Shown piece by piece: positions 25,801 through 33,963 of a stretch of 38,000 nucleotides of DNA. How positions within the stretch are numbered: the stretch's first letter is position 1; every line of letters starts with the position of its first letter. The DNA comes from a virus. The stretch is from positions 1-38,000 of the IMG/VR virus record IMGVR_UViG_3300001450_000098; one strand, written 5' to 3'. The notes under the pieces were generated by a model, which searched no databases, had not been told where the DNA came from, and worked only from the letters and a program-made list of their open reading frames with translations. The position numbers and the translations under genes were made by a program.

Positions 25801-28800
25801 AAATCTCCAACTACTGTAATTCCCCATTTAGAAAGTTGTCTTTTTGCTAAGTATTCAAATCCAAATCCTTCTTCTGATATATTCTCAAATTCATCTTTAG
25901 TAAGTTTTGTATTCCACCTCTTGTATATAGAGCCAAATAATTTCCATTTTTTAGCAACTTTAATATTAGAATCTTTTCCTTTATTAAAAACTTTAGTTCC
26001 TTGTGATAATAAATCGTAATGTTTTTTAGCTACTTCTAGATCAGGATTACTTACTATTCCGTTATCTTCTTGTAAAAACATTCCTTTTAAGAAGGTATTT
26101 TTAATATTAAGATATACTTTGTTAGGATTTATTCTTTGTCCTGAGCTCGTTATACTTTCATATATCCTAGTAAACTCGCTATTAATACTATTTAAAATTT
26201 CTTCTTGTTCTGTAGTTGTAAACCCTTTTACAAGTGAAAAAGCATCTTCTTGTTTATACCTTTGATTTACATATTTACGATTGATTTTACCTGATTCTAT
26301 ATTAGAAAATAGCTGATCAATAGTTCTACCTTTAGAAATATAGGTAGTCATGTAATTAAATAAGTCTTTAAAGAATTTAGCTATACGACTTAATAATCCC
26401 TTTGGTTTCTGATTGGAAAGAACATAGCCTCTAAATTGTTCAGCTAATCTCTCTTCAAGGATCATACGCTCTAAGTCTTTTTTACTTATTTCTACTTCTC
26501 CATTAAGAGTTTTCTTAAATATTTTTTCCTCTTTTCCTGTAGATACAATAGTTTGTTTGCCAAAATCAGTTGGTCTATTATTTTTTACAGACTTTTCATC
26601 ATTAATAATTTCTTCTATTCTTACGTTTTTTGAATCAAAAACAACAAATCCATAGTCTTGATCTACACCATCATATGCCAATCCATATACTATACCGTCA
26701 TGACCAAGAGCTTCTAACTCTTTTTTCTTAGCAGCATATCCCTCTTCTGAATTTGGATTATCTACTAATGTATCTATAAAGCCATTATGAACATAAGGAT
26801 TTTTAAGATTTATAGAAACCTTGTGTACATTATGGCCGAGAATATCTTTTCCTTCTAGCAAGTCTGTTTTAGACTCTCTCATTTTGGCAATAGTCATGTA
26901 TTTTTCAGAAAAGAAAAATCCTAATTTAGCGTCTGGGGCGTTAGTATTTTTACCAATTTCTAAATATGAAATTTCGTTTATTTTGTTTTGAGATATATGA
27001 AATACTTGACGCTTTACTTTTGAATCCTTAAAAGAATTCGCTTTAGTTGATAAATCAATTTCTTCTTCAACTTCTTTTAAGTAAGAAGTATTTAACGTTC
27101 TTTTGGCTTTATAAAGATTTTCTTTTTCTTTTAATTTAAAATATCCCTCTTCTTCTTTTTGTTTTAATTCTTCTTCAGTTACTTTTCCTGCTTCTTTTAA
27201 GATTTGATCCTGTTGAGCATCTGTTAAGAATGTTCTAAATACTGCATGGAATGCTTCATGATACTCTGTACCGTGCACTGCATTTTCCTTTAAGTATATT
27301 AACCCTTGATGAAATGCTCCAGCAATGTTCGCATCTAATCCATTTCCGAACATTTTTATTACTTGTTTACTTTGGTCAAAAGTTAATCCTCTAGCTTGTA
27401 ACCAAGCAGACGCCTCTTTAATATTGATTCTTTCTCCTCCAGTATCCACTAAACTAAAAGGTGGAGAGTCATCATCTTCTAATTCTCCTTCTTCAGTATC
27501 TAAGAAAGAAGATCCAGTTTCTGTATCATTATTAAAATCAAGATTATCTTCTTCTACTACTGTATATCCTGGACTAGTATCTTTTGTAGAAGTTTCTTCT
27601 TTATTTTGCGCACTATCTGCTAATGTTCCAGGTATAGTAAAGTTCATACCTACATCAAAGAAAAAATTACCATCAGCTCCTCTAACATCTGTTGCTATAA
27701 TAGTATTTGGACGTCCTTCTCTAGGTTCATCTACTTCATTATTAGGATTTCCTTCTAAGTCTGGAGCCCCCATTAAATAGTGCTCATAGCTTGCATATTC
27801 TTGTCCTGTTACAGGACTTACGTAATCTCTACTACTTCTTAGTTGAGTATTATCAATATTGTACTTTTTATTTTGTACTAATTCTCTTAATAATTCTTTT
27901 ACATCAAGTTCGACAGTTTCTTCAGTTTTACGTAGTACAAATTTATCTTCTGATCCTTTTTTTACATTAGTAATTACTTCTACTTGTACTTCTGCTTTAG
28001 TATCGCTTTTAACGGCTTTTACATAATCTTGTAAGGATATACTATAGAATACTTCTCCTGACTTAAATTTAATATATTTTTCAGTTGTCTTAAAGTTTTC
28101 ATTTAACTGTAAAAAAGTATCAAAGTATAGTGCCTGATCGTCTTGATAATTTGCAAAAATTATATCATTTACTCCCGCAAAATCTCCATCCTCTATTTTC
28201 TGCATTATTACATCTACAGCATTTTCAGATATGTAAGAAGTTGATAATTTTATTGGAATATAATGCCCACTTGGATTTATTATAGTAGTAAAAGCATGTC
28301 CATCTTGATTTCCTAATGCTTGCTCTAAATCTAAAGCAGATAAACCGTCCTGTATTTCAGGAGATGCATTTTCTGTATTTAATTGGGGAGAAACATCTCC
28401 AAAAGTTTGAGAACCAGTTGTTCCAAATACATACATGGGAGCATTATTTACAGCTAAAACGTAAGAACCATTTTTTAATGTCCAAGCAGTTTTAAATGCA
28501 TCCCACCCTGATTGAAAAAGAGGGACCCCTTGTTCGGTTTTGGCATTTCTTATATTTTTTTTATTTACAGTATTACTATGATTTGTATTTCCATAGTTTA
28601 CTATTTTTACAGCTGCTTCTGTTTTCTCATCATTCTTATAATTTGTCCAGATAGCCTTTCTTGCGTCTTTATAATCAAAACCTCCCTTTAGCTTTCCAAC
28701 AACTTCATAAAAATCCATATCAGGATTATATATTTCTACATACATAGGAACATATATATAATGATCACTTTCTTTTTTACTGTCTTTTGTTTTTTCCCAC

Positions 28801-31800
28801 CATTCAGTAGTCTCATCTACAAAAATTCTAACTTTTGCATCTGCTCCAATATTAGGATTAGCTAAAAGATTAAGATTAGGTTTGTATTTTGGATCTGTGT
28901 AAATAGGTTTTAAAGTATCAGGGTCTAATACTAAAGAATATTTACCATCAAGATATTGAACTTGAAGTTCCATAACACTTAAAGCTACTTCTCCTACATT
29001 ATCTGGAATAATAGTAGGCTCAGTTTCACTTAAAATTTCTTCAATTTCTTCAGCATAAGAAGTTCGCATTGCGAGTTCTTTTTCGCTAAGAGGAATATTA
29101 TTTATTATTTTATCAGCAAGTTCTTCAACTTTACTTTGCGGAATTTTGCCTGTATCAACAAATGTATCCCACATTTTATCCTCATCACTAGTTTGTTGTT
29201 GCTTTAAAGCATTTCTATAGTCTTCTAGTATTACATCAAATTTATTTTTAGTTACTTTATTTTTGCTTTTTTGTTGTTGTTCTTTAGCCTCTTTAATTTT
29301 TTCTTGAAGATTATTTTTTACAAAAGGTTCTATATACTTTTTAAGAGATTTAACATTAGCAGGAAGTTTATTAAACTCTTTAGCTAGTTGTTCAATACTC
29401 TTTACAGGAGTAAAGAAATCATATGACTGCATTCCTCTTAAAGGTATTCCTAGTAAATGCACTTCAAAAACTTGACGACTGTTTCCATCTAAGTTTTTAT
29501 AAGCAAGTAAAGAATTTAATAGTTCTTTGGGTAAGTTTTCCCTAACAAAAGCATCAGTTTCTTTTCTATTTTTTACTTTTCCTTTAGAATCTCTTTCTGG
29601 TTTATAGCTATTATTTTCTTGTTTAGTTACTAATTTAAAAACGGGAGTACCTTGTGCATCAGCATCTAAAAATACTCTATGCTCTTTTCCTTCTTTATCA
29701 GTAAATTCTACTTGAAAATCATCTGTACTTTTAGGGAAATTAATTTTTTGTACATTTTCTAATCCTACAACATCAACCTCACTAGCTTGTTTTGTTGTAG
29801 ATGTAGTAGAACTAGGAGGGTTTTTACTAGTTCCTGTGTTAGAAGGACCACTAGGAGCAGCACTTCCTGGGCCTGCGCCTAAAGGAGTTATTCCAGGACC
29901 AGTAACATCAGAAGGAGGCCTTCCCGCTGCTGGCATATTTATTATACCATCTTCATTTATAGTTATTTCTTCTCCTGAAGAGTTTGTACCTATTACATGT
30001 TCTTCCGAGCCGTCTTTAGATACTACTACAATAGCTTCTTCTATTCTATTTATATAATCATCTACATAAGGACTTGATTCTAAAGCATTTTTAATTTCTT
30101 CTTCTATTTCTTTACCTGTTTTAGATAAAGAAGGTCCCATTGTATTTTCTCCTGTAGCTACATCCAGGCTATGTAACTTGTCTTGCAATAATTTAATTAA
30201 TTCTCCACCTTCCTCAATAGATAATCCGCTTGCTGCTACTACTTTTTTAGAAATATCTAAAAATTGTAATGGGTTGGCTTCTTCTATTTCTTTTCTGAGT
30301 TGGATGAATTTTTCCGATTTAGCAAGTAAAGGCTCCGTTCTTTCGGAGACATTTTCATCAACTGTTTCACCATTGTTTTGTCTTGCAGCTGATTCAGCAG
30401 TCGAGTCTTCGTTGTTTGTTTCATCTGAATTTCTTTTTATAGGGTCTCCTATTATACTTGTTAATACTTCCTCTCTAAATCTATTAAGTACTTCATTTAT
30501 AATCTTTCCCTTTTTATTATAACTTCCGTCTTTCTTACGTATTTTACTTTTAGGTAAAATTTCTCTAATATCCCCGTTTTTATTCTCTTTAAATACTTTA
30601 GAATTAAATGGGTCTCCTTGATTAAATTCTATTATATAATTACCATCTTCCTTAAATACTATAGTATTTTCAGGATTTTGCATAAACTGTTCTAATAACA
30701 AATCATAAATTAAAATTTGATCTGCTATATCATATCTTATTTCACCATCAAAAGTAACCTCTTCTCCTCTTGAGTTTGTTAATTTAACTGCTACTAAATT
30801 TCCTCCTTCATCTATTACTATAGAGTCTGCAGGATTAATATTATTAATTAACATTAAATGATCTCCTACGTATAAAGTTACACGGTCTCCTTCATTAGAT
30901 AATGAAATAGGATAGTAGCCATCTTTTTGAACTCCTAATTCTAAGCTAGCAATAGTATTAGTGTTTCCGCCTCCCGCAATTACTAGTTGATCATTAATTA
31001 TAAATTCTTTAGTTTCAGGATCTATAGTTAAAGTAGCAAATTCTCCTTTATAAATTACAGGAATTATATCACTTTCAGCTACAAAGAGTTCTAGTAAAGT
31101 AAGTTCATCGTATCTAGGATCTTTTAAATCTTCTATAGCTTGTCGTCTAGTTCTTTCGTCATCTATATCTCTAGCTATTTGATTTCTTTTTCTGGTTAAA
31201 GCGCCTTTTTGAGCTCTTAGTTTATTTCTTTCTCTAATTGTAAATTTATCTTTTTGTTTTTTTACAATCATACTGAGTTTTTCAAGGAATGGCCTCAATC
31301 CTTCTCTTTCTTTCTTTAGTTTATCAGACTCTGTATCATATCTTTTCTTTTGCGCTTCAGTAAGTTGATCATAAGTAGTTTTTTGACCATCTGTAAACTC
31401 TAAAATACTTAATCCTCCTAATTGGGCCCAAAGTTCCCATGCCTCTTCTAGTAAATCATTCTTTTCTTTTAAAGTAAGCTGAACTTCTTCTAATTCACCA
31501 TCATTTATTTGTCCTAAATTAGGTAATTGTTCTTTAGACATTGTAAGATCTCCTTCAGTGTAGGATTGATCTTCTGGGCTTAAGTCTTTGGAAAATCTTT
31601 TTGATTTTTTCTGAGTTCCTTCTGTAAGTAAAGTAGTTATTTCTCTTAACCTATCAGCATATTGTTCATTTCTAGCCTCTCTTATTTCTAAAGAAATAGC
31701 TTCTTCATTAAACTCTTTACTTCCTAAATCTTTTAATCTATTTGTATGTACATCTAATAACTCATCTGCCCATCCTAAAGCAGTTTTTGCTGCTACTATA

Positions 31801-33962
31801 GAATTAGTTAGTGGATTTTTATCTATTTCATTTAAAATTTTTCTATCTTCAGGAGTTAGCTTAGTCTCTTCTGCATTTATTTTATCTTTTAAAATATCTT
31901 TTGCAATCTTAATTGTCTCTTCCTGCTCGTTTATAATTTCTTCTAATCTTGTTCTTTCCGACTCAGGAATATTTTTTCTTCTGCTTAATAAATACTTAGC
32001 TCCTTTGATTTTCTTCTGAGCTGTTTCGATATTCATATGCATATCAAAAATCTGTCTTCCGTCTAATGATAATTCATTTATTTTAGGAAATTGATTTGTA
32101 GCTTCTTCTATTTCTCTCTGTAATTCAGGTCTTTGTTTATTTAGTTTCTTAACCATAAACTCACTCTGAACTATTGGAGCTAAAAGATTATTAGCATATT
32201 TAGGACCATTCTTTTCATAAAGAGCTCCTATTGTTTTAACATCACTTATTAACTCATCAATATTAGTAGCAAATTCATTTGTTAGATTGTATTTTTGCTT
32301 GTCCTCATTAGTAGCCCCTTTCATTTCTTCTAGGTTACCAACAAGTTGATCTAAATTTCCTGCTTGAGCAGCTGTTAGGCCTAAATCAAAAGCTGCGTTT
32401 GCTTTTGCTTGATAGAAAGCAGCTTCATTGCCTGCTTCAGCAGCCGCTTCTATTTCTTTTGAATGATAAAGTATTTTTTTATTTCTATCCTGAGCCTCTA
32501 ATACTCTATTTTCTTGTTCTGTTTTTCCTCCTTTATTTTTAAGTATTGCATTATTAACACGTTGTCCTAAAGTTTGCATTACTCCCGCACCAAATGCTCC
32601 AAATGTAGCAGCTGTCCAAAGTTGCCCATCATTTACATATTTTCTATAACGTTGTCCCATAGGACCTCCGCCTTCTAACCCAGCCTCGATATCTGCTATA
32701 TGCATACCTTCTTCTCCCACAACAAATTGATAAGCTTCTTCTGCTCCTTCGCTTATCATATCTAATCCTATAGGTACGGCATAATTAGTAGCAGCTCCTA
32801 CTTTAGAGCTACCTTCTATTGCTGCTTGTTTTATGCTTTTAATCTTTTTGGCTGCTCTAAAGCTTCTCCCTAATAATAAATATTGTGGAATATCCTGAGC
32901 AAGCATTGCCCAGTTTGCATTATATGTAAATGTAGCAGCTCTTGCTGCGGCTACTTTAGCTTCTTCTTCGGATTTACCTAAAGAAATCATTTTATCAAAC
33001 TCTTGATCGTATATTTGACCTGCTTCCATCATACTCTCAGCATGTCTTGAAGCTATTGCTTGATTTACTCCTGTAGTTACCCAAGAAAATGCTGCTGGAT
33101 TCTCTGCTTTACTAAGAACTTTAGCTGCTTTTCCTAACTTCCCTGTTGGAGATATTGCTCTAGCTAATCTGGCAGAACTACGTGCGGCAAGGCCAGCGGC
33201 TCTGGTCCAACCTGCTGCAGGTATCATGAGAGATAAAGTAGATGCTATAGATACTCCATTTGATAGCCACCATCCTATATCAGAAGGAGCATATGTACCA
33301 GGGTCATCTTCGTAAATAGGAGTAGTTTCTCTAGTCCATTCTTTAATTCCTATTCCTATATCTGATAACCAATTTCCATATTCTTTTTGAACATTATTAG
33401 ATGCGTCTTTTACATCTTGCCAATCTAAAAGGTATCCTATACCTTCAATAGTTCCTCCTGTTAATTCTCCTACTACAACTTGATTAACAAAACCTAGAAG
33501 TTGATCTCCTATTGGTTGATTTTTTCTTCTAGCTTCTTCTGCTGCTTGTACTGCACTATTATATTTGTCTATTAAATCATAAGCAGTAGTATTACTACTT
33601 AGTTTAAATTCATTTCCTAATTTTTCTGAAAATTCTTTAAAAGAAACATCGCTTTTATCAAATAAACTTGTGTCACTATCGCCATATGCATCAGGTAAAT
33701 ACTCCTCATTCTTCTGTATAGCAGTGGTAAAGCTTTTAAAATCAGGAATAGTAAATTTTTCGGGTGGATCTGCTTTAGTACCATCATCATTTAAATAAAC
33801 AGTATGGGGACTTCCTTGTTCTGCAAATCTTCTAGATGCAGACGCATTGAATTTTCCCCTAGCTTCTCCAGAAAAACCTGTTAATGGATCTATTTGTTTA
33901 TACTCTTTTACAGGTTCTTTATCAACACTGTCTCCGTAGAATGTTTTCTTTTTCTTTGCCAT
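19878..33962 (-). CDS. giant polyvalent virion protein: metallopeptidase + ADP-ribosyltransferase-like + RNA polymerase
   Basis: A 4694-residue fusion. Residues 1-470 hold hydrophobic or amphipathic stretches (about 228-262 and 445-462). About 480-1000 are helical and coiled-coil-like. About 1340-1395 is a Pro/Ser/Thr linker. About 2174-2560 is a zincin-like domain with HEAFH (2235-2239) and a later EERLAEQF (about 2502). Inside it, about 2320-2450, lies an ART-like stretch (VFHISQNK, GFFFSEKY, SINLKNPYV, LGHDGIVYG, GFVVFDSKNVRI). The RNA polymerase-like part is about 2560-4694, with RIPTQGKNS (about 3839-3847) and MGSDYDIDKLFLM; D3878-Y-D-I-D3882 would bind catalytic Mg. In crAss-like phages such polymerases (phage phi14:2 gp66) are virion-packaged and transcribe early genes. 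The gene is co-translated with both flanking genes. Confidence 0.85.
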   Translation of the reverse strand: MAKKKKTFYGDSVDKEPVKEYKQIDPLTGFSGEARGKFNASASRRFAEQGSPHTVYLNDDGTKADPPEKFTIPDFKSFTTAIQKNEEYLPDAYGDSDTSLFDKSDVSFKEFSEKLGNEFKLSSNTTAYDLIDKYNSAVQAAEEARRKNQPIGDQLLGFVNQVVVGELTGGTIEGIGYLLDWQDVKDASNNVQKEYGNWLSDIGIGIKEWTRETTPIYEDDPGTYAPSDIGWWLSNGVSIASTLSLMIPAAGWTRAAGLAARSSARLARAISPTGKLGKAAKVLSKAENPAAFSWVTTGVNQAIASRHAESMMEAGQIYDQEFDKMISLGKSEEEAKVAAARAATFTYNANWAMLAQDIPQYLLLGRSFRAAKKIKSIKQAAIEGSSKVGAATNYAVPIGLDMISEGAEEAYQFVVGEEGMHIADIEAGLEGGGPMGQRYRKYVNDGQLWTAATFGAFGAGVMQTLGQRVNNAILKNKGGKTEQENRVLEAQDRNKKILYHSKEIEAAAEAGNEAAFYQAKANAAFDLGLTAAQAGNLDQLVGNLEEMKGATNEDKQKYNLTNEFATNIDELISDVKTIGALYEKNGPKYANNLLAPIVQSEFMVKKLNKQRPELQREIEEATNQFPKINELSLDGRQIFDMHMNIETAQKKIKGAKYLLSRRKNIPESERTRLEEIINEQEETIKIAKDILKDKINAEETKLTPEDRKILNEIDKNPLTNSIVAAKTALGWADELLDVHTNRLKDLGSKEFNEEAISLEIREARNEQYADRLREITTLLTEGTQKKSKRFSKDLSPEDQSYTEGDLTMSKEQLPNLGQINDGELEEVQLTLKEKNDLLEEAWELWAQLGGLSILEFTDGQKTTYDQLTEAQKKRYDTESDKLKKEREGLRPFLEKLSMIVKKQKDKFTIRERNKLRAQKGALTRKRNQIARDIDDERTRRQAIEDLKDPRYDELTLLELFVAESDIIPVIYKGEFATLTIDPETKEFIINDQLVIAGGGNTNTIASLELGVQKDGYYPISLSNEGDRVTLYVGDHLMLINNINPADSIVIDEGGNLVAVKLTNSRGEEVTFDGEIRYDIADQILIYDLLLEQFMQNPENTIVFKEDGNYIIEFNQGDPFNSKVFKENKNGDIREILPKSKIRKKDGSYNKKGKIINEVLNRFREEVLTSIIGDPIKRNSDETNNEDSTAESAARQNNGETVDENVSERTEPLLAKSEKFIQLRKEIEEANPLQFLDISKKVVAASGLSIEEGGELIKLLQDKLHSLDVATGENTMGPSLSKTGKEIEEEIKNALESSPYVDDYINRIEEAIVVVSKDGSEEHVIGTNSSGEEITINEDGIINMPAAGRPPSDVTGPGITPLGAGPGSAAPSGPSNTGTSKNPPSSTTSTTKQASEVDVVGLENVQKINFPKSTDDFQVEFTDKEGKEHRVFLDADAQGTPVFKLVTKQENNSYKPERDSKGKVKNRKETDAFVRENLPKELLNSLLAYKNLDGNSRQVFEVHLLGIPLRGMQSYDFFTPVKSIEQLAKEFNKLPANVKSLKKYIEPFVKNNLQEKIKEAKEQQQKSKNKVTKNKFDVILEDYRNALKQQQTSDEDKMWDTFVDTGKIPQSKVEELADKIINNIPLSEKELAMRTSYAEEIEEILSETEPTIIPDNVGEVALSVMELQVQYLDGKYSLVLDPDTLKPIYTDPKYKPNLNLLANPNIGADAKVRIFVDETTEWWEKTKDSKKESDHYIYVPMYVEIYNPDMDFYEVVGKLKGGFDYKDARKAIWTNYKNDEKTEAAVKIVNYGNTNHSNTVNKKNIRNAKTEQGVPLFQSGWDAFKTAWTLKNGSYVLAVNNAPMYVFGTTGSQTFGDVSPQLNTENASPEIQDGLSALDLEQALGNQDGHAFTTIINPSGHYIPIKLSTSYISENAVDVIMQKIEDGDFAGVNDIIFANYQDDQALYFDTFLQLNENFKTTEKYIKFKSGEVFYSISLQDYVKAVKSDTKAEVQVEVITNVKKGSEDKFVLRKTEETVELDVKELLRELVQNKKYNIDNTQLRSSRDYVSPVTGQEYASYEHYLMGAPDLEGNPNNEVDEPREGRPNTIIATDVRGADGNFFFDVGMNFTIPGTLADSAQNKEETSTKDTSPGYTVVEEDNLDFNNDTETGSSFLDTEEGELEDDDSPPFSLVDTGGERINIKEASAWLQARGLTFDQSKQVIKMFGNGLDANIAGAFHQGLIYLKENAVHGTEYHEAFHAVFRTFLTDAQQDQILKEAGKVTEEELKQKEEEGYFKLKEKENLYKAKRTLNTSYLKEVEEEIDLSTKANSFKDSKVKRQVFHISQNKINEISYLEIGKNTNAPDAKLGFFFSEKYMTIAKMRESKTDLLEGKDILGHNVHKVSINLKNPYVHNGFIDTLVDNPNSEEGYAAKKKELEALGHDGIVYGLAYDGVDQDYGFVVFDSKNVRIEEIINDEKSVKNNRPTDFGKQTIVSTGKEEKIFKKTLNGEVEISKKDLERMILEERLAEQFRGYVLSNQKPKGLLSRIAKFFKDLFNYMTTYISKGRTIDQLFSNIESGKINRKYVNQRYKQEDAFSLVKGFTTTEQEEILNSINSEFTRIYESITSSGQRINPNKVYLNIKNTFLKGMFLQEDNGIVSNPDLEVAKKHYDLLSQGTKVFNKGKDSNIKVAKKWKLFGSIYKRWNTKLTKDEFENISEEGFGFEYLAKRQLSKWGITVVGDLTTEIEDDVFDERIYNRNYAEESRKDSLSGKVKAFLSKVPELKDGKVVPTILGGNTKKTIPFDQIYEDVAYTIVNSVSFNDMLNKLKISGITKEPLNTVATMLEEEVRKENWQFLADFYKNLSLTYLNFVGAIEEVDIIELEGGGQDITFKIRYFNTNTNKSENRIYKKWNLESRRSDNKGLLVKSEVGTLIVDKVKVDYMQDLLKVISEIKTDKAIPDQKHIQALSDFLNLMSIDISPAVLAQSLESGIKIGTEIINSGELYRYLTDGKSRHSNNNIGLNTLIKNLKKNKDPFLHDRGVIQRFLNISKEFEEAVRGSFINGEGKSIYPINMHTSLTRQFNAFKSFNIEEGSFWNNWVMDFTKDQFYFPEGNKESPYNALFLSEIISGKSRFKSILDIEEFDTYKRKNEATSQNTFDNMSPLLSKLHRLNSFANNGNKREMKIVAPTLADRSKMILMTVPRISYNKKLHQYRDKNIQEILLGYVVQDLKRAQRTYSDLNTKGPKVDALHIHKEEARGLRYSQFEFLNDNEAGKKLLEYALKNSEDQLLYRSNDLTREAQDKDPEIYSLFKNVLTEIEVYINNQVEEQLEDIRKLKIDSQSGRRKTNPIDPNGLAIYNGDLDAFIKDYVVSTLIGQNEFRKMTAGDLALYKNYATFSKRNGGITTPGLEAWLEEFAKGATYGDMTQYEMGAINDLFKKDEALLDELEKIAGKESVKAYKEGNNGKGSNRADGIGFTTIKKHKAKMEGQGTWLDSHDLAYKNYLKTGNFSWKDVEGNTVIPKLDPIKTYHDGLYLKNGRMVRILVKHSTFPLIKEFTKNRPTFDSLREWMEINKVDEVNMDSAIKVGLTDSLEVEIDENGRITNLDDMYVTTLETRNQRIPQIVSNKEKESKIGSQLMKLLPANVIENLDGSYTVGKVQMSGEEVLQKYNEVIEKMIETGRRKLYNDLGYDKYVESNRNKEDKLKFLKSLRQVLRKSAENNDLPDNYIKALNIKPIVEFVENKLTGQFEEADSYGFSTPIGMPAYQKKFESIIFSLFRNNLMRPSINGKALVQIAELGGFREQNGDINDLDFIRNKEGKIIAAEVALPYHLAEKLNLPKGEDGEYDISKIDPNLLEIIGYRIPTQGKNSMLPLKIKRILTSAMGKAILVPSEIATQMGSDYDIDKLFLMFPNFNIKYTTKKGDVWEETGAFKSLMLQQGFKLNNVEASNLLKSKDYAEDILRYGTLDLQGAAIQASMELDRRANYFEVSRKAIKVPYDINNLKVGDRRTLENAFIDLANSILLNSAHLEEVVQSVDSQTLPDLANKIRKANPEKFSEKVDPQNVNTESTLEFRNKTGKTGIGIYATNLTGAAIRQHSNTLELLPSYAVKFDTKIKKKLNTVRDGTNTLITFLFNKHLNLAVDNGKDPMMDIIQDTSLTSPVTNLIVSSGISNKRLAIKGTDTTGDSTEVATWFRTQPIIRELNEAYLNEEGNPGNLKFFIERLGKKYFRGGFKLQDFKNTFPISTKDLKDFILENKDIEDDTDLQKAVLVNFYFYHQAGRMLNKVNKVYNSDRIKDMSSMAAIEDFLQIATEIQDPNRNKFIKGFEDVLDGEKFRISSSFTDALMDSLEFSELFFPYLRYGLRTTKNQIRKDLNKKNLNKDQIQAINNASMVWFYSQKQIPSPISPLFSTSWKKDLLTGDNNIENQYLNIRDLIKKSSKNSELGKLANNKFILSLDTHIDNAKLDENEIIVDMTGKTDTIITPRFEEKILSFDYSFALSPTEVSALSDDLATLIYNENETIRNFGKNLVYYNILSKGFNTGIDSFIDIIPNEVWNDADFSLLEEKTSMTDFYEKNVNQSFSDPNFWKGFSEEFVKNNKHLRNLIPSVRKNTKNGITPNNREITLTKKSSAYSGDLQSFSKFFLLYNNKNQEYLLYQKVRDRGDRATYVKAETKGTPFKLQEYNFQELTGSDVMAINAKTNNPKERIGAIRKNKKCN

Positions 33963-33963
33963 T

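Noticed and set aside
27325-27780. Plus-strand ORF of 151 codons opposite the giant gene
   Set aside because: It mirrors the codons of the minus-strand gene, has no start context or neighbours, and lies over the well-supported acidic region before the peptidase domain.
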